Positions 48,394 through 58,199 of a stretch of DNA of 64,000 nt are shown here, one piece after another. The position numbers and the translations under genes were made by a program. Where the stretch lies: NCBI RefSeq assembly GCF_002575655.3, contig NC_053037.3, forward strand, positions 323,667,294 through 323,731,293, written 5' to 3'. The notes under the pieces are model-generated. The model was given only the letters and a program-made list of their open reading frames with translations, was not told the DNA's origin and ran no database searches. Position 1 is the stretch's first letter; each line of letters starts with the position of its first letter. This stretch comes from Aegilops tauschii subsp. strangulata (Eukaryota > Streptophyta > Magnoliopsida > Poales > Poaceae).

Positions 48394-49623
48394 GGTAACC
48401 CGGTAGTGGATTCTCGTCCGTCGGAGAGGTATCTTTGCAGTAAAACCATGTCTGGTTCCAATCCTTGGGGTGACTCGGCAGGCAAGCATAAGGGAAGATG
48501 GCATCTCTTACTCGTTGGATTGAGATTCCGCCAAGTTCCAAGCTGGGTCCGTTCATAAATTCATTTTGGCAGTTTAAATAAAAAAATTCCCTAAAGAGTT
48601 CGACACTGGGCTCCTCTTGAAGGTATACTTCGCAGAAGACTTGAAAGTTGCAGATATTTGACACGGAATTGGGTCCGATGTCTTGAGGATGGAGTTGAAA
48701 GAAGTGCAGAACATCTTGGAAAAATTTAGAACCGGGCGGTGAGAAGCCCAGATTCATGTGATCAGTAAAAACAATGACTTCATCATCCTTTGGCTGAGGT
48801 CTTTCTTCGCCTGGATCAGGGGCGCGGTAGTGCATGACAATTTTTGCTGGCAAGTACCCAATTTTGACAAAATCTCTGAATGTGTTCTCAGTGACAATGG
48901 AGGGAACCCAGTTACATGAAGTGACTATCTTTGGCGGCATTGTGAAGAAGCCTAAAGGAAATAAAAATTTTGCCAGTTCAAATTGATTCATTAAGATGAA
49001 AGTAAAAGTTACATTATATATTTAGAATGACGGCTTAAATGGGGCCTAGATATGTGGGTAATTATAAGCCGGTGATGTAAGCCGCCATGACAAGCACTGG
49101 TATATAAGATCTGACATGAGTGAATTTTTACTAAGTGTTGGGACAAACAGGTTTTACAGATTATAGCTATAAGATTGGATCTGCGGCAGTTCAGAAAAAG
49201 GAAATAAAATTTAAAACTAAGGTGGCAGCAGCAGAAAAGTGGGGGTGCCCAGATGAGATCTGTTGCAATGAGGATATATTCTGATATAAAAAAACAAGTG
49301 CTAAAACTGCTACCGCGCAAGATCTGTGTTGTTTTTCAGATCAAAGCTATGCAATCTAGGAAAGAGAAGGAGGAACGGTGATGAACGCCGACGAACAACG
49401 AACCCTAAGACAGATCTATTAAGAGGAAAGGTGAAGGCTTACCGACGCTGATGGACAGTGGAGGGGCGCCACGGCATTCTGGTTCATTCAGGGCGATGCA
49501 GCGGCCAGAGTTGAGGCAGTGGACGAAGGTCGAGGCGGCGGAGCTCGGGCGCGCTGGAGCTTTGCGAGGAGAAAGACGAAGACGAGAAGGCAAAAGGGGA
49601 GAATGGAAAGAGGACCCGTGGCC

Positions 49624-49632
49624 TTATTTATA
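49624..49632 (-). promoter_or_regulatory. TATA box of the element A antisense gene (predicted)
   Basis: The minus strand reads CCTATAAATAAGGCC here. A GC-rich leader follows (about 49595-49443), with a good splice donor (CG|GTAAGCC, about 49442), and the acceptor before the ATG lies at about 48953. The arrangement suggests that the antisense gene has its own promoter and a 5'-UTR intron. Confidence 0.55.
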
Positions 49633-49910
49633 GGACTGGAAGGATAAGTGGCAGGCGCGGGAATCAAGGAGACAAGGAAATGGATATGTGACGGTGCGAG
49701 TGCCTCGATTTTCGGAGGTTCATTAAAAAAGAAGATTTATTAAGATTTGGGTTGTATGTGGTATTAATAACAGGTGACGTCATGGCGGGTCACCGCAATT
49801 TCAGGAGGTGATGTCATGGCGGGTTACAATATTTCACAGGAAGATGAAGAAGGATTTTTTCTAAGTGTTGAAGATTGACATGAACAAGTTCAAATCAACC
49901 TGGGGCCTAA

Positions 49911-50447
49911 TGTTGGGGATATGACTATTCGATATGACCCGCCCAGGAGGGGCCATGTTATCCCAAGGGTGGTTCATAAACCAAGCCCGTGAATATCTTG
50001 AAGATGGCGGTTCATGTAATAGGCTCGTTCAAAGGCCCAAAACCCAAAGGCGGCTTAAGGCCCATGAGTATAAACCGCCATGTATATGTGACTTGTGTTG
50101 TAAGGCATGTAAGATAAGTTACCGAGCCGGACACGTTTGTATGAGCCGGCCGGGACTCTATAAACCGCGGGGCGTCAACCCGTGTATATAAGGGGACGAC
50201 CCGGCAGCGGCTTAGGGCAAGAAACAACTGATCGAAACCAGGCCAAGCGTATTCGCTCCCTGGTAGTCGAAACCCTAGCAATATCACCTCAAACTGGATT
50301 AGGCTTTTACCTTCTCCGCAAGGTGCCGAACCAATATAAACTTCCTCGTGTCCTTTGTCCCGTTTTAACCCCTTTAAGTTAACCTCGTCGCAATGGCTCA
50401 CAATTAAGTCCTTCCACGAGGACATCTGCCATGACAATTCCACGACA
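49911..50447 (+). repeat. Element A 3' LTR
   Basis: 537 bases, TGTTGGGGATATG...CCACGACA. A short purine-rich stretch (cctggggcctaa) precedes it. It carries the same TATA-like gtgtatataagggg as the 5' copy (about 50184-50195). Confidence 0.9.
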
Positions 50448-50452
50448 GATGG

Positions 50453-51127
50453 CGAAGTGAACAAAAGTATATATGATATACATGTTATTGATGTGTACTT
50501 TACTAGTATCCATAGTAGCCCCTGGGTATTTGATACTGGTTCAGTTGCTATGATTAGTAACTCGAAATAGGAGTTACAAAATGAACAAAGACTAGTTGAG
50601 GGCAAGGTGACGATGTGTGTTGGAAGTGATTCCAAGGTAGATAAGATCACCATCGCACACTCCCTTTACCTTCGGGATTAGTGTTAAACCTAAAATAAAT
50701 ATTATTTGGTGTTTGCGTTGAGCATAATATGATTGGGTCATGTTTATTGCAATACGGTTATTCGTTTAAGTCAAAGAATAATTATTCTGTTTACATGAAT
50801 AAAACCTTCTGTGGTCATACACCCAAGGTGAATGGTTTATTGAATCTCGATCGTAGTGATACACATATTCATAATATTGAAGCCAAAAGATGCAAAGTTG
50901 ATAATGATAGTGCAACATATTTGTGGCACTGCCGTTTAGGTCATATTGGTGTAAAGCGCATGAAGAAACTCCATGCTGATGGGCTTTTGGAATCACTTGA
51001 TTATGAATCACTTGATGCTTGCGAACCATGCCTCATGGGCAAGATGACTAAGACTCCGTTCTCCGGAACAATGGAGCGAGCAACAGACTTATTGGAAATA
51101 ATACAAATGATGTATGCGGTCCAATGA
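50453..51127 (+). pseudogene. Element F protease and pre-integrase remnants
   Basis: Protease active-site context SSPWVFDTGSVAMISNS at about 50515-50570, ending in a TAG. A ~160-base stretch without an open frame follows. The pre-integrase domain is at 50729-51127 (YLWHCRLGHIGVKRMKKLH, DACEPCLMGKMTKTPF). Several stops separate the parts. It corresponds to the middle of the BARE-1 polyprotein. Confidence 0.8.
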
Positions 51128-52247
51128 GTGTTGATGCTCACGGCGGATATCGTTATTTTCTGTCCTTCGCAGATGATTTAAGCAGATACGGGTATATCTA
51201 CTTGATGAAACATAAGTCTGAAACATTTGAAAAGTTCAAAGAATTTCAGAGTGAAGTGGAAAATCATCGTAACAAGAAAATAAAGTTTCTACGATCTGAT
51301 CGTGGAGGTGAATATTTGAGTTATGAGTTTGGTCTTCATTTGAAACAATGCGGAATAGATTCACAACTCACGCCACCCGGAACACCACAGCCTAATGGTG
51401 TGTCTGAACATCGTAATCGTACTTTATTAGATATGGTGCGATGTATGATGTCTCTTACTGATTTACCGCTATCGTTTTGGGGTTATGCTTTAGAGACTGC
51501 TGCATTCACGTTAAATAGGGCACCATCTAAATCCGTTGAGACGACACCATATGAACTGTAGTTTGGCAAGAACCCAAGTTGACGTTTCTTAAAGTTTGGG
51601 GCTGCGATGCTTATGTGAGAAAGCTTCAACCTGATAAGCTCAAACCCAAATCGGAGAAATGTGTCTTCATAGGATACCCAAAGGAGACTGTTGGGTACAC
51701 CTTCTATCACAGATCCGAAGGCAAGATATTCGTTGCTAAGAATGGATCCTTTCTAGAGAAGGAGTTTCTCTCGAGAGAAGTGAGTGGGAGGAAAGTAGAA
51801 CTTGATGAGGTAACTGTACCTGCTCCCTTATTGGAAAGTAGTTCATCACAGAAATCAGTTCCAGTGATTCCTACACCGATTAGTGAGGAAGCTAATGATG
51901 ATGATCATGAAACTTCTAATCAAGTTACTATCAAACCTCGTAGGTCAACTAGAGTAAGATCCGCACCAGAGTGGTACGGTAATCCTGTTCTGGAGGTCAT
52001 GTTACTTGACCATGACGAACCTACGAACTATGAGGAAGCGATGATGAGCCCAGATTCCGTGAAATGGCTTGAGGACATAAAATCTGAGATGGGATCCATG
52101 TATGAGAACAAAGTGTGGACTTTGGTTGATTTGCCTGATGATCGGCAAGCCATTGATAATAAATGGATCTTTAAGAGGAAGACGGACGCTGATAGTAGTG
52201 TTAGCTTGAATTTTCGCAAAAGGTTTTCGACAAGTTCAAGGCGTTGA
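51124..52247 (+). pseudogene. Element F integrase, frameshifted
   Basis: Core region with FADDLSRYGYIYLM, the second aspartate in FLRSDRGGEY (about 51290) and the glutamate-side motif GTPQPNGVSEHRNRTLLDM (about 51380-51436). A stop at 51559-51561 is followed by a shifted frame at 51579-52247 with the C-terminal zone (LKVWGCDAYVRKL, VFIGYPKETVGY) and the linker to RT (EAMMSPDSVKWLEDIKSEM, NKWIFKRKTD). Confidence 0.82.
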
Positions 52248-53290
52248 CTACGATGAGATTTCCTCACTCGTAGCGATGCTTAAGTCTGTCTGAATCATGT
52301 TAGCAATTGCCACATTTTATGAAATCTGGCAAATGGATGTCAAAACTACATTCTTTAATGTATTTCTTAAAGAAGAGTTGTATATGATGCAACAAGAAGG
52401 TTTTGTCAATCCTAAAGGTGCTAACAAAGTGTGCAAGCTCCAGCGATCCATCTATGGACTGGTGCAAGCATCTCGGAGTTGGAATATACGCTTTGATAGT
52501 GTGATCAAAGCATATGGTTTTATACAGACTTTTTGAGAAGCCTGTATTTACAAGAAAGTGAGTGGGAGCACTACAACATTTCTGATAAGTATATGTGAAT
52601 GGCATATTGTGGATCTGAAATAATGTAGAATTTTTCTGGAAAGCATAAAGGAGTGTTTGAAAGGAGTTTTTCAAAGAAATACCTCGGCGAAGCTGCTTAC
52701 GTATTGAGCATCAAGATCTATAGAGATAGAACAAGACGCTTGATAAGTTTTTTTTTCAAATGAGTACATACCTTGACAAGATTTTGAAGTAGTTCAAAAT
52801 GGAACAGTCGAAGAAGGAGTTCTTGCCTGTGTTGCAAGGTGTGAAGTTGAGTCAGACTCAATGCCCGACCACTGCAGAAAATAGAAAGAGAATGAAAATT
52901 CATTCTCTATGCCTTAGTCATAGGTTCTACGAAGTATGCTATGCTGTGTACCAGACCTATTGTGAACCTCACCATGAGTTTGGCAAGAGAGTACAATAGT
53001 GATCCAGAAGTGGATCACTGGACAGCGGTCAAAATTATCCTTAGTGGAATAAGGAGATATTTCTCGGTTATGGAGGTGATAAAGAGTTCGTCGTAAAGAG
53101 TTACGCCGATGCAAGCTTTGACATTGATCCGGATGACTCTAAGTCTCAATCTGGATACATATTGAAAGTCGGAGCAATTAGCTAGAGTAGCTCCGTGCAG
53201 AGCATTGTAGACATAGAAATTTGCAAAATACATACGGCTCTGAATGTAACAGACCCATTGACTAAGCTTCTCTCACAAGCAAAACATGAT
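52248..53290 (+). pseudogene. Element F reverse transcriptase / RNase H, strongly decayed
   Basis: Only fragments remain: QMDVKTTFFNVFLKEELYM (52330-52386) and VCKLQRSIYGLVQASRSWN (52430-52486) before a stop at 52534. The YVDD region is degraded, and RNase H is represented by pieces such as SYADASFDIDPDD (about 53100). The polypurine-type caagtgggagac lies at 53410-53421. Confidence 0.75.
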
Positions 53291-53304
53291 CACACCTTAG
53301 TACT

Positions 53305-53408
53305 CTTTGGGTGTTAATCACATAGCGATGTGAACTAGATTATTGACTCTAGTAAAACCCTTTGGGTATTAATCACATGGCGATGTGAACTAGATTATTG
53401 ACTCTAGT
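53305..53408 (+). repeat. Two tandem 55-bp units before the element F 3' LTR
   Basis: ctttgggtgttaatcacata... (53305-53359) and ctttgggtattaatcacatg... (53360-53408) share nearly the same sequence up to gactctagt. Repeats of this kind near the polypurine tract are seen in this Copia group. Confidence 0.85.
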
Positions 53409-53421
53409 GCAAGTGGGAGAC

Positions 53422-55140
53422 TGAAGGAAATATGCCCTAGAGGCAATACTAAATTGTTATTTATATTTCCTTATATCATGATAAATTTTTATTATTCATA
53501 CTAGAATTGTATTAACCGGAAACTTAGTACATGTGTGAATACATAGACAAACATAGTGTCCCTAGTATGCCTCTACTAGACTAGCTCGTTAATCAAAGAT
53601 GGTTAAGTTTCCTAGCCATAGACATGTGTTGTCATTTGATGAACGGGATCACATCATTAGAGAATGATGTGATGGACAAGACCCATCTGTTAGCTTAGCA
53701 TAATGATCGTTTAGTTTATTGCTATTGCTTTCTTCATGACTTATACATGTTCCTATGACTATGAGATTATGCAACTCCCGAATACCGGAGGAACACTTAG
53801 TGTGCTATCAAATGTCACAACGTAACTGGGTGATTATAAAGATGCTCTACAGGTGTCTCCGATGGTGTTTGTTGAGTTGGCATAGATCAAGATTAGGATT
53901 TGTCACTCCGATTGTCGGAGAGGTATCTCTGGGCCCTCTCGGTAATACACATCACTATAAGTCTTGCAAGCAATGTAACTAATGAGTTAGTTGCGGGATG
54001 ATACATTACGCAACGAGTAAAGAGACTTGCCAGTAAGAGATTGAACTAGGTATAATGATACCGACGATCGAATCTCGGGCAAGTAACATACCGATGACAA
54101 AGTGAACAACGTATGTTGTTATGCGGTTTGACCGATAAAGATCTTCGTAGAATATGTGGGAGCCAATATGAGCACCCAGGTTCCGCTATTGGTTATTGAC
54201 CGGAGATGAGTCTCGGTCATGTCTACATAGTTCTCGAACCCGTAGGGTCCGCACGCTTAACGTTCGATGACGATCGGTATTATGAGTTTATGTGTTTTGA
54301 TGTACCGAAGGTAGTTCGTAGTCCCGGATGAGATCACGGACATGACGAGGAGTCTCGAGATGGTCGAGACATGAAGATTGATATATTGGATGACTATATT
54401 CGGACACCGGAATGGTTTCGAGGTGTATCGGGTATTTACCGGAGTACTGGGGGGTTACCGGAACCCCCCAAGGGTTAATGGGCCTTCATGGGCTTTAGTG
54501 GAAGAGAGGAAGAGGCGTCCAGGTGGAGGCGCGCCCCCCCCAAGCCCAATCCGAATTGGGGGGGGGGGGGCGGTCCCCCTTTCCTTCTCTCCCTCTTCCT
54601 CTTTCCTTCCCCTCCTAGTTGAACTAGGAAAGGGGGAACCTACTCCTAGTAGGAGTAGGATTCCCCCCTTGGGGTGCGCCCCATGAGGCCGGCCGGCCCC
54701 CTCCTCCCCTCCTTTATATACGGGGAGGGGGCACCCCATAGACACACAAGTTGATTTCTTAGCCGTGTGCGGTGCTCCCCTCCACAGATTTCCACCTCGG
54801 TCATATTATCGTAGTGCTTAGGCGAAGCCCTGCGTCGGTAACTTCATCATCACCGTCAACACGCCGTCGTGCTGACGAAACTCTCCCTCGGCCTCAGCTG
54901 GATCTAGAGTTCGAGGGACGTCACCGAGCTGAACGTGTGCAGATCGCGGAGGTGCCATACATTCGGTACTTGATCGGTTGGATTGCGAAGACGTTCGACT
55001 ACATCAACCGCGTTACTTAATGTTTTCGCTTTCGGTCTACGAGGGTACGTAGACACACTCTCCCTGCTCGTTGCTATGCTTATCCTAGATAGATCTTGTG
55101 TGATCGTAGGAATTTTTTTGAAATACTACGTTCCCCAACA
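53422..55140 (+). repeat. Element F 3' LTR
   Basis: 1719 bases from TGAAGGAAATATGCCC to TTCCCCAACA. It contains a 13-G run at 54558-54570 and a tctcc/cccctcctttatatacgg TATA region at about 54705-54722, the likely promoter. Open frames here arise from the GC-rich leader. Confidence 0.88.
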
Positions 55141-56049
55141 GCTGAGTACCGAAGCTATATGATGTTGTACTCTGATGTATTTCAATTATGTAATCCTGGT
55201 TCCTTAATATGAAAATGAAATATATTGTGTGCTTAATTTGAAATGTCAGTTAGATTAATAAATGGATTATTAATAATAGGGCAATTAGCCTACTAATTGG
55301 GTTTTTCTATTGCAAACGGTTATTGAGAAAACACTGTGGGCAATGACCTCAGGCAACGCACATGGTTTTTAGGAATAAACCGTGTTGGATCAATGAACAA
55401 TCGCGCACGACATCCTCTTTAAAACCGTTTGCGTTAGGCCACCTTGCGTAAAGTTTACCACATAAAACGTGTGTGTGATGAACAGCCTTTGCCACATAAT
55501 TTCTTCTACGCACCATGTGTGATGCATTCAATAACGCAAACGATAAAATTGTTAATATCATGTGCAATGGCAACGCTATCACAAACGATTTAATGAGAAA
55601 AATTGTGTGCGATGTACCTGCGAACGGAAACGTTTTCCTTGGAGTGACTGTGTGGGATGTATATACGAACGAAAACGTACTTCTTGGATTAACTGTGTGG
55701 GGTGTACATACTAACAAAAACGTATTCTTTGGATTGACCGTGTGGAATCTACATACAAACGGAAACGTTTAGCCGGGGCTGACTGTGTGGGATGTAAATA
55801 CGACCGGAAATGATTGGGCATGTATAATTGTCTTTTTTAGCACAACTGTACGTATAACCGTATCTGATCGCTCGCCTGTCGCACACGACCTCATTTTACC
55901 GAGCGTGTGTGCCAGAAGGGCCTATCCCTGATGGTTTCTGGGTCGTGTGGGAAGGACCCCCTATCGCAGTCACTCACTTGGCGACGGTTCAGAACACCGT
56001 CGCGGAAAGGGGTTAAAAAACCTTTGTATAGCACCTTGTTGTACTAGTG
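55141..56049 (+). mobile_element. Right end of a CACTA (En/Spm) DNA transposon
   Basis: The sequence ends ...ttgttgtactagtg at 56049, the reverse complement of a CACTAGTACAACAAGG terminus. It is preceded by subterminal repeats (next entry) and by TIR-proximal GC-rich bases such as gcgacggttcagaacaccgt. The other end lies beyond element F, outside the window, so size and transposase content are unknown. Where the 3-bp target duplication is concerned, only the right flank (tat) is visible. Confidence 0.7.
55555..55815 (+). repeat. Subterminal ~59-bp repeats of the CACTA element
   Basis: Units of the form gtgtgggatgtatatacgaac...aacgt recur about four times (near 55650, 55708, 55767 with weaker copies before), with aaacggaaacg-type motifs between. 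Subterminal repeats bind the transposase in CACTA elements. They produce a repetitive open frame at 55515-55772 (GVTVWDVYTN units) that is not a gene. Confidence 0.65.
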
Positions 56050-57815
56050 TATATATACTCGAGGGGGCGTCCCGCTAGAACACACATGTTCCTCCGGTTT
56101 CGGTCGCCCCCTCTAGTTTTCTCTAGTTCTCCATATTATTAGAGACATCTCATGAGGCTCTTCTCCCACCTCTAGTTCTCTAGTGACACCAAGCTCTAGA
56201 CGGTGAAGCACTGCCGGATCATCTACTTCGTACGCATGCAATATGTAGAGAGATCCTCCTTTCGATTATTGTTCGAGTGATCATTTGTGGGGTGGTTCGA
56301 GGGAGTTCAAGAATGATCTACACCAACTCTTCTTCCGCTACAACTCAAAGTTGGCAACGATCCGATCAAACCTTGTATGCATCTTCATAGTGATCCCGGT
56401 TCTTGATTCGAGAGGGCATTTTCTTTGTTTTCTACTACGATTCCCACCATGGTATCCCACCGTCATACGACTTTATGAAATTACCTGAGACCTTGGACTA
56501 GTAGCCTTTTCTAGACTTAGTTGCATGAATATTTTCCTACATTCCACTGTTAGCTTGCGAGTACATTCAACGTACTCAACTGGCTTGTTGTTTTGGCTAG
56601 ACCTTGGAGACGACCAACAGATGGAAGAGTACAACGACGATGTCTTGGTGGGCTAGATTATTCTCTGAGTGAGCTTTCTTCTAGCATTAGCAGTTTGATG
56701 GGGGGCCATGTTGAAGTTGAAGATGTGTTTCTACTTCAGTTGTTTTGAATACTTGCCTAGTGGCAAATGTTGTAAGACTTGGTCCATGAGGACCCTTTTT
56801 GTGTAAGACATGATACATGTATGTAAACTTTGATAACCAGTTCGGCGTGCATCAGTGCCAAGTCGATCCTGGGATCATTGTTGCACGTACAATCGGTGGC
56901 TTTGGTCAGGTACACCGGGTCCCTACATCCACATCCCTCTTCCACTTCAACAACGTCGACAAATACAAGTTAGGAAGAATCCATCAATGATGTTGTTGCG
57001 AAGGAAAGTACATGCATTAGTATCGCCGGTTTCAATATCTTCTTGCAAGAAAGCATTACACTAAGAAGGAACAACACTATCTATTAACATCAATACTATC
57101 TATTGACATGGTTGTCAAGGTTGCCTTCTAGACTCTTATCTCTTTCTTATTTATTTGGAATGCTTTGATTGAACCATTTTGTTTTCATCGATTGTGCTCA
57201 TACAACACGGTGAGGGGATGCACCGAAAGCAATATGAGCCAGGGTGTAAAGAAGGAAAATACACATATCAGTGTTTTCCGTTTCAGTATCTTTTTGTGGG
57301 GAAGAGTTATAGTAAGAAAGAACGACAAGAAAAAGATAATGGTCCCTTGTTGTATAGTTTGTTGCGTGTGCACTCATCCTCCTCCATCGGCTCCCACTCC
57401 ACGTGTATGTACTCTCATGGGTGCACCAACCAAGTGTATTTGCTCTTGTTAACTGCACACATCCAATCTTCATATTATCATTTTCAACAATATACGACAT
57501 GTCCTACTGTTAACGCTTCGTTGCGTTTCTTTTATTTTACAATGGACTCTTATTCAATTGGGGTTTATACACACCAATTTTATGCACAAAAATGTGTAAT
57601 AATCCAGGTCTGATAGTTCTGATTAGCAAGCAAATTCAGCGAAACTCTAAATATTGCCCTATGTCCATGATGTGAGAAACTACTGCACTAGAAAAGAATG
57701 CTAATACTAGGAATGTGGTCCTTGCGCAGTCACCCGAGTACACCCATCGATGCCTGCTACGCGTGTGTGTGGATTGTCAGGTGCGCTTTTAATAATAAAG
57801 TAACGTATTTGTGCT
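56050..57815. other. Intergenic region, no gene recognised
   Basis: 56050-56570 looks like an old leader/LTR fragment (ctctagttctc repeats, ccatggtatccc near 56450), but I could not prove ends. 56570-57815 carries only short frames. Parts of 56975-57080 and 57240-57330 look weakly alike (aagaaggaa..., gtttcaatatcttcttg versus gtttcagtatctttttg), possibly an old duplication. Confidence 0.45.
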
Positions 57816-58046
57816 TTATATATAAAGTGGGGCTTTCTATCCGGCTGTTAACTCTCCGTTAACCTTCCGTCAGATGAACGTGCAATATTCCTCTGCATAA
57901 ACAACGGTTTGCGATGCCGAGACGGGGTTGGCGACCAGCAAGGAAATCCAGCCGAGTCGGCACCTCTGGCAATTCCGAATCCTTGTTGACGGCGACATAC
58001 TGTGGACTTGTTGACCCGACGGGACCCAGACGAACCCGTCCGCGTC

Positions 58047-58057
58047 TTCTATATAAA
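58047..58057 (+). promoter_or_regulatory. Predicted TATA box of the AAA ATPase gene
   Basis: tctatataaac lies 143-153 bases before the ATG, followed by GC-rich leader DNA. A second TATA-like tttatatataaag lies at about 57816-57828 and could serve as an alternative. Confidence 0.55.
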
Positions 58058-58120
58058 CAGCAGCCCCGCCCGCCACACAACCTACGGATCGATCCGCCCC
58101 TTCGCCCAACCCAAACTTGC

Positions 58121-58135
58121 ATGCCCTGTTCATAA
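58121..58135 (+). other. Short upstream ORF (MPCS*) in the predicted 5' leader
   Basis: ATG CCC TGT TCA TAA lies 64 bases before the main ATG. If transcription starts some 30 bases after the TATA box, it is inside the leader and could reduce translation of the main frame. Confidence 0.4.
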
Positions 58136-58199
58136 GTCGAGCGCACGCGCGTGAGGCGGCGGTGCTAGTCCGGGTGTCGCGGCGGCTGTGGCCTTCCAC

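Larger units (their letters stand above)
29684..48952 (-). pseudogene. Element A antisense gene (Transposase_28/gypsy-type ORF), multi-exon, interrupted by D, G and C
   Basis: An additional gene on the strand opposite to gag-pol, as known for Grande- and RIRE2-like Tat elements. Probable start: ATG at 48940 (MPPKIVTSCNW), just after an acceptor at about 48953. Exon pieces, read leftwards: 48940-48394 and, beyond element C, 41356-41005 (LVRCWVSWRIIPLSRR; domain often named 'putative gypsy type transposon'). The next is 40929 to about 40750 (Lys-rich, KKAAKKTGKKTTKKNKK), then about 40700-40608, 40551-40303, 40230-39772 and 39243-39113. Beyond solo LTR G it continues at 38709 to about 38562, then 38475-38209, and beyond element D 29978-29684 (stop). 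Exon borders at 41005/40929, 40608, 39772 and 39243 show GT/AG sites; the others are approximate. The frame continues across all three target duplications. One nonsense codon (TAA, 39921-39923) is visible. The second half looks coiled-coil. Function unknown. Confidence 0.75.
1..50447 (+). mobile_element. Element A: Tat-type Gypsy retrotransposon carrying five nested insertions
   Basis: An LTR retrotransposon whose 5' LTR is truncated by the window edge (1-427) and whose 3' LTR is 49911-50447. The order after the 5' LTR is primer site, gag, protease, reverse transcriptase, two RNase H blocks, integrase, a non-coding spacer, an antisense gene and the 3' LTR. That order and the second RNase H are typical of the Tat lineage of plant Ty3/Gypsy elements. 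Removing five insertions (B, E, D, G, C), each with a 5-bp target duplication, leaves about 13.1 kb. The two LTRs differ at roughly twenty positions over the shared ~425 bases by eye, more than the LTR pairs of the inserted elements. Element A itself lies inside a Copia element. Its predicted target duplication at the right flank is gatgg (50448-50452); the left flank is outside the window. Confidence 0.9.
50448..55140 (+). mobile_element. Element F: Angela/BARE-1/WIS-type Copia, 3' part
   Basis: The right portion of a Copia element whose left portion lies before the window, because element A split it within the region between gag and protease. It contains protease, pre-integrase, integrase and RT remnants and a 1.7-kb 3' LTR starting with the typical GGAAATATGCCCTAGAGGC context and ending TTCCCCAACA. 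It was inserted in a CACTA element. The pol is heavily mutated, which fits its age as one of the oldest layers of the nest. Confidence 0.88.

Noticed and set aside
54378..54745. Pro/Gly-rich frames near the G run
   Set aside because: Inside the element F LTR leader; low-complexity sequence read in both directions.
55515..55772. 85-codon frame with repeated VTVWDVYTN units
   Set aside because: Produced by the subterminal repeats of the CACTA element.
57165..57613. 95-144-codon frames upstream of the ATPase gene
   Set aside because: Overlapping frames on both strands, no domain, no splice context or promoter; intergenic by composition.
58188..58199. GTG start four codons before the ATG of the ATPase
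   Set aside because: Plant nuclear genes start at ATG, and relatives begin with the ME...LL anchor that the ATG at 58200 provides.
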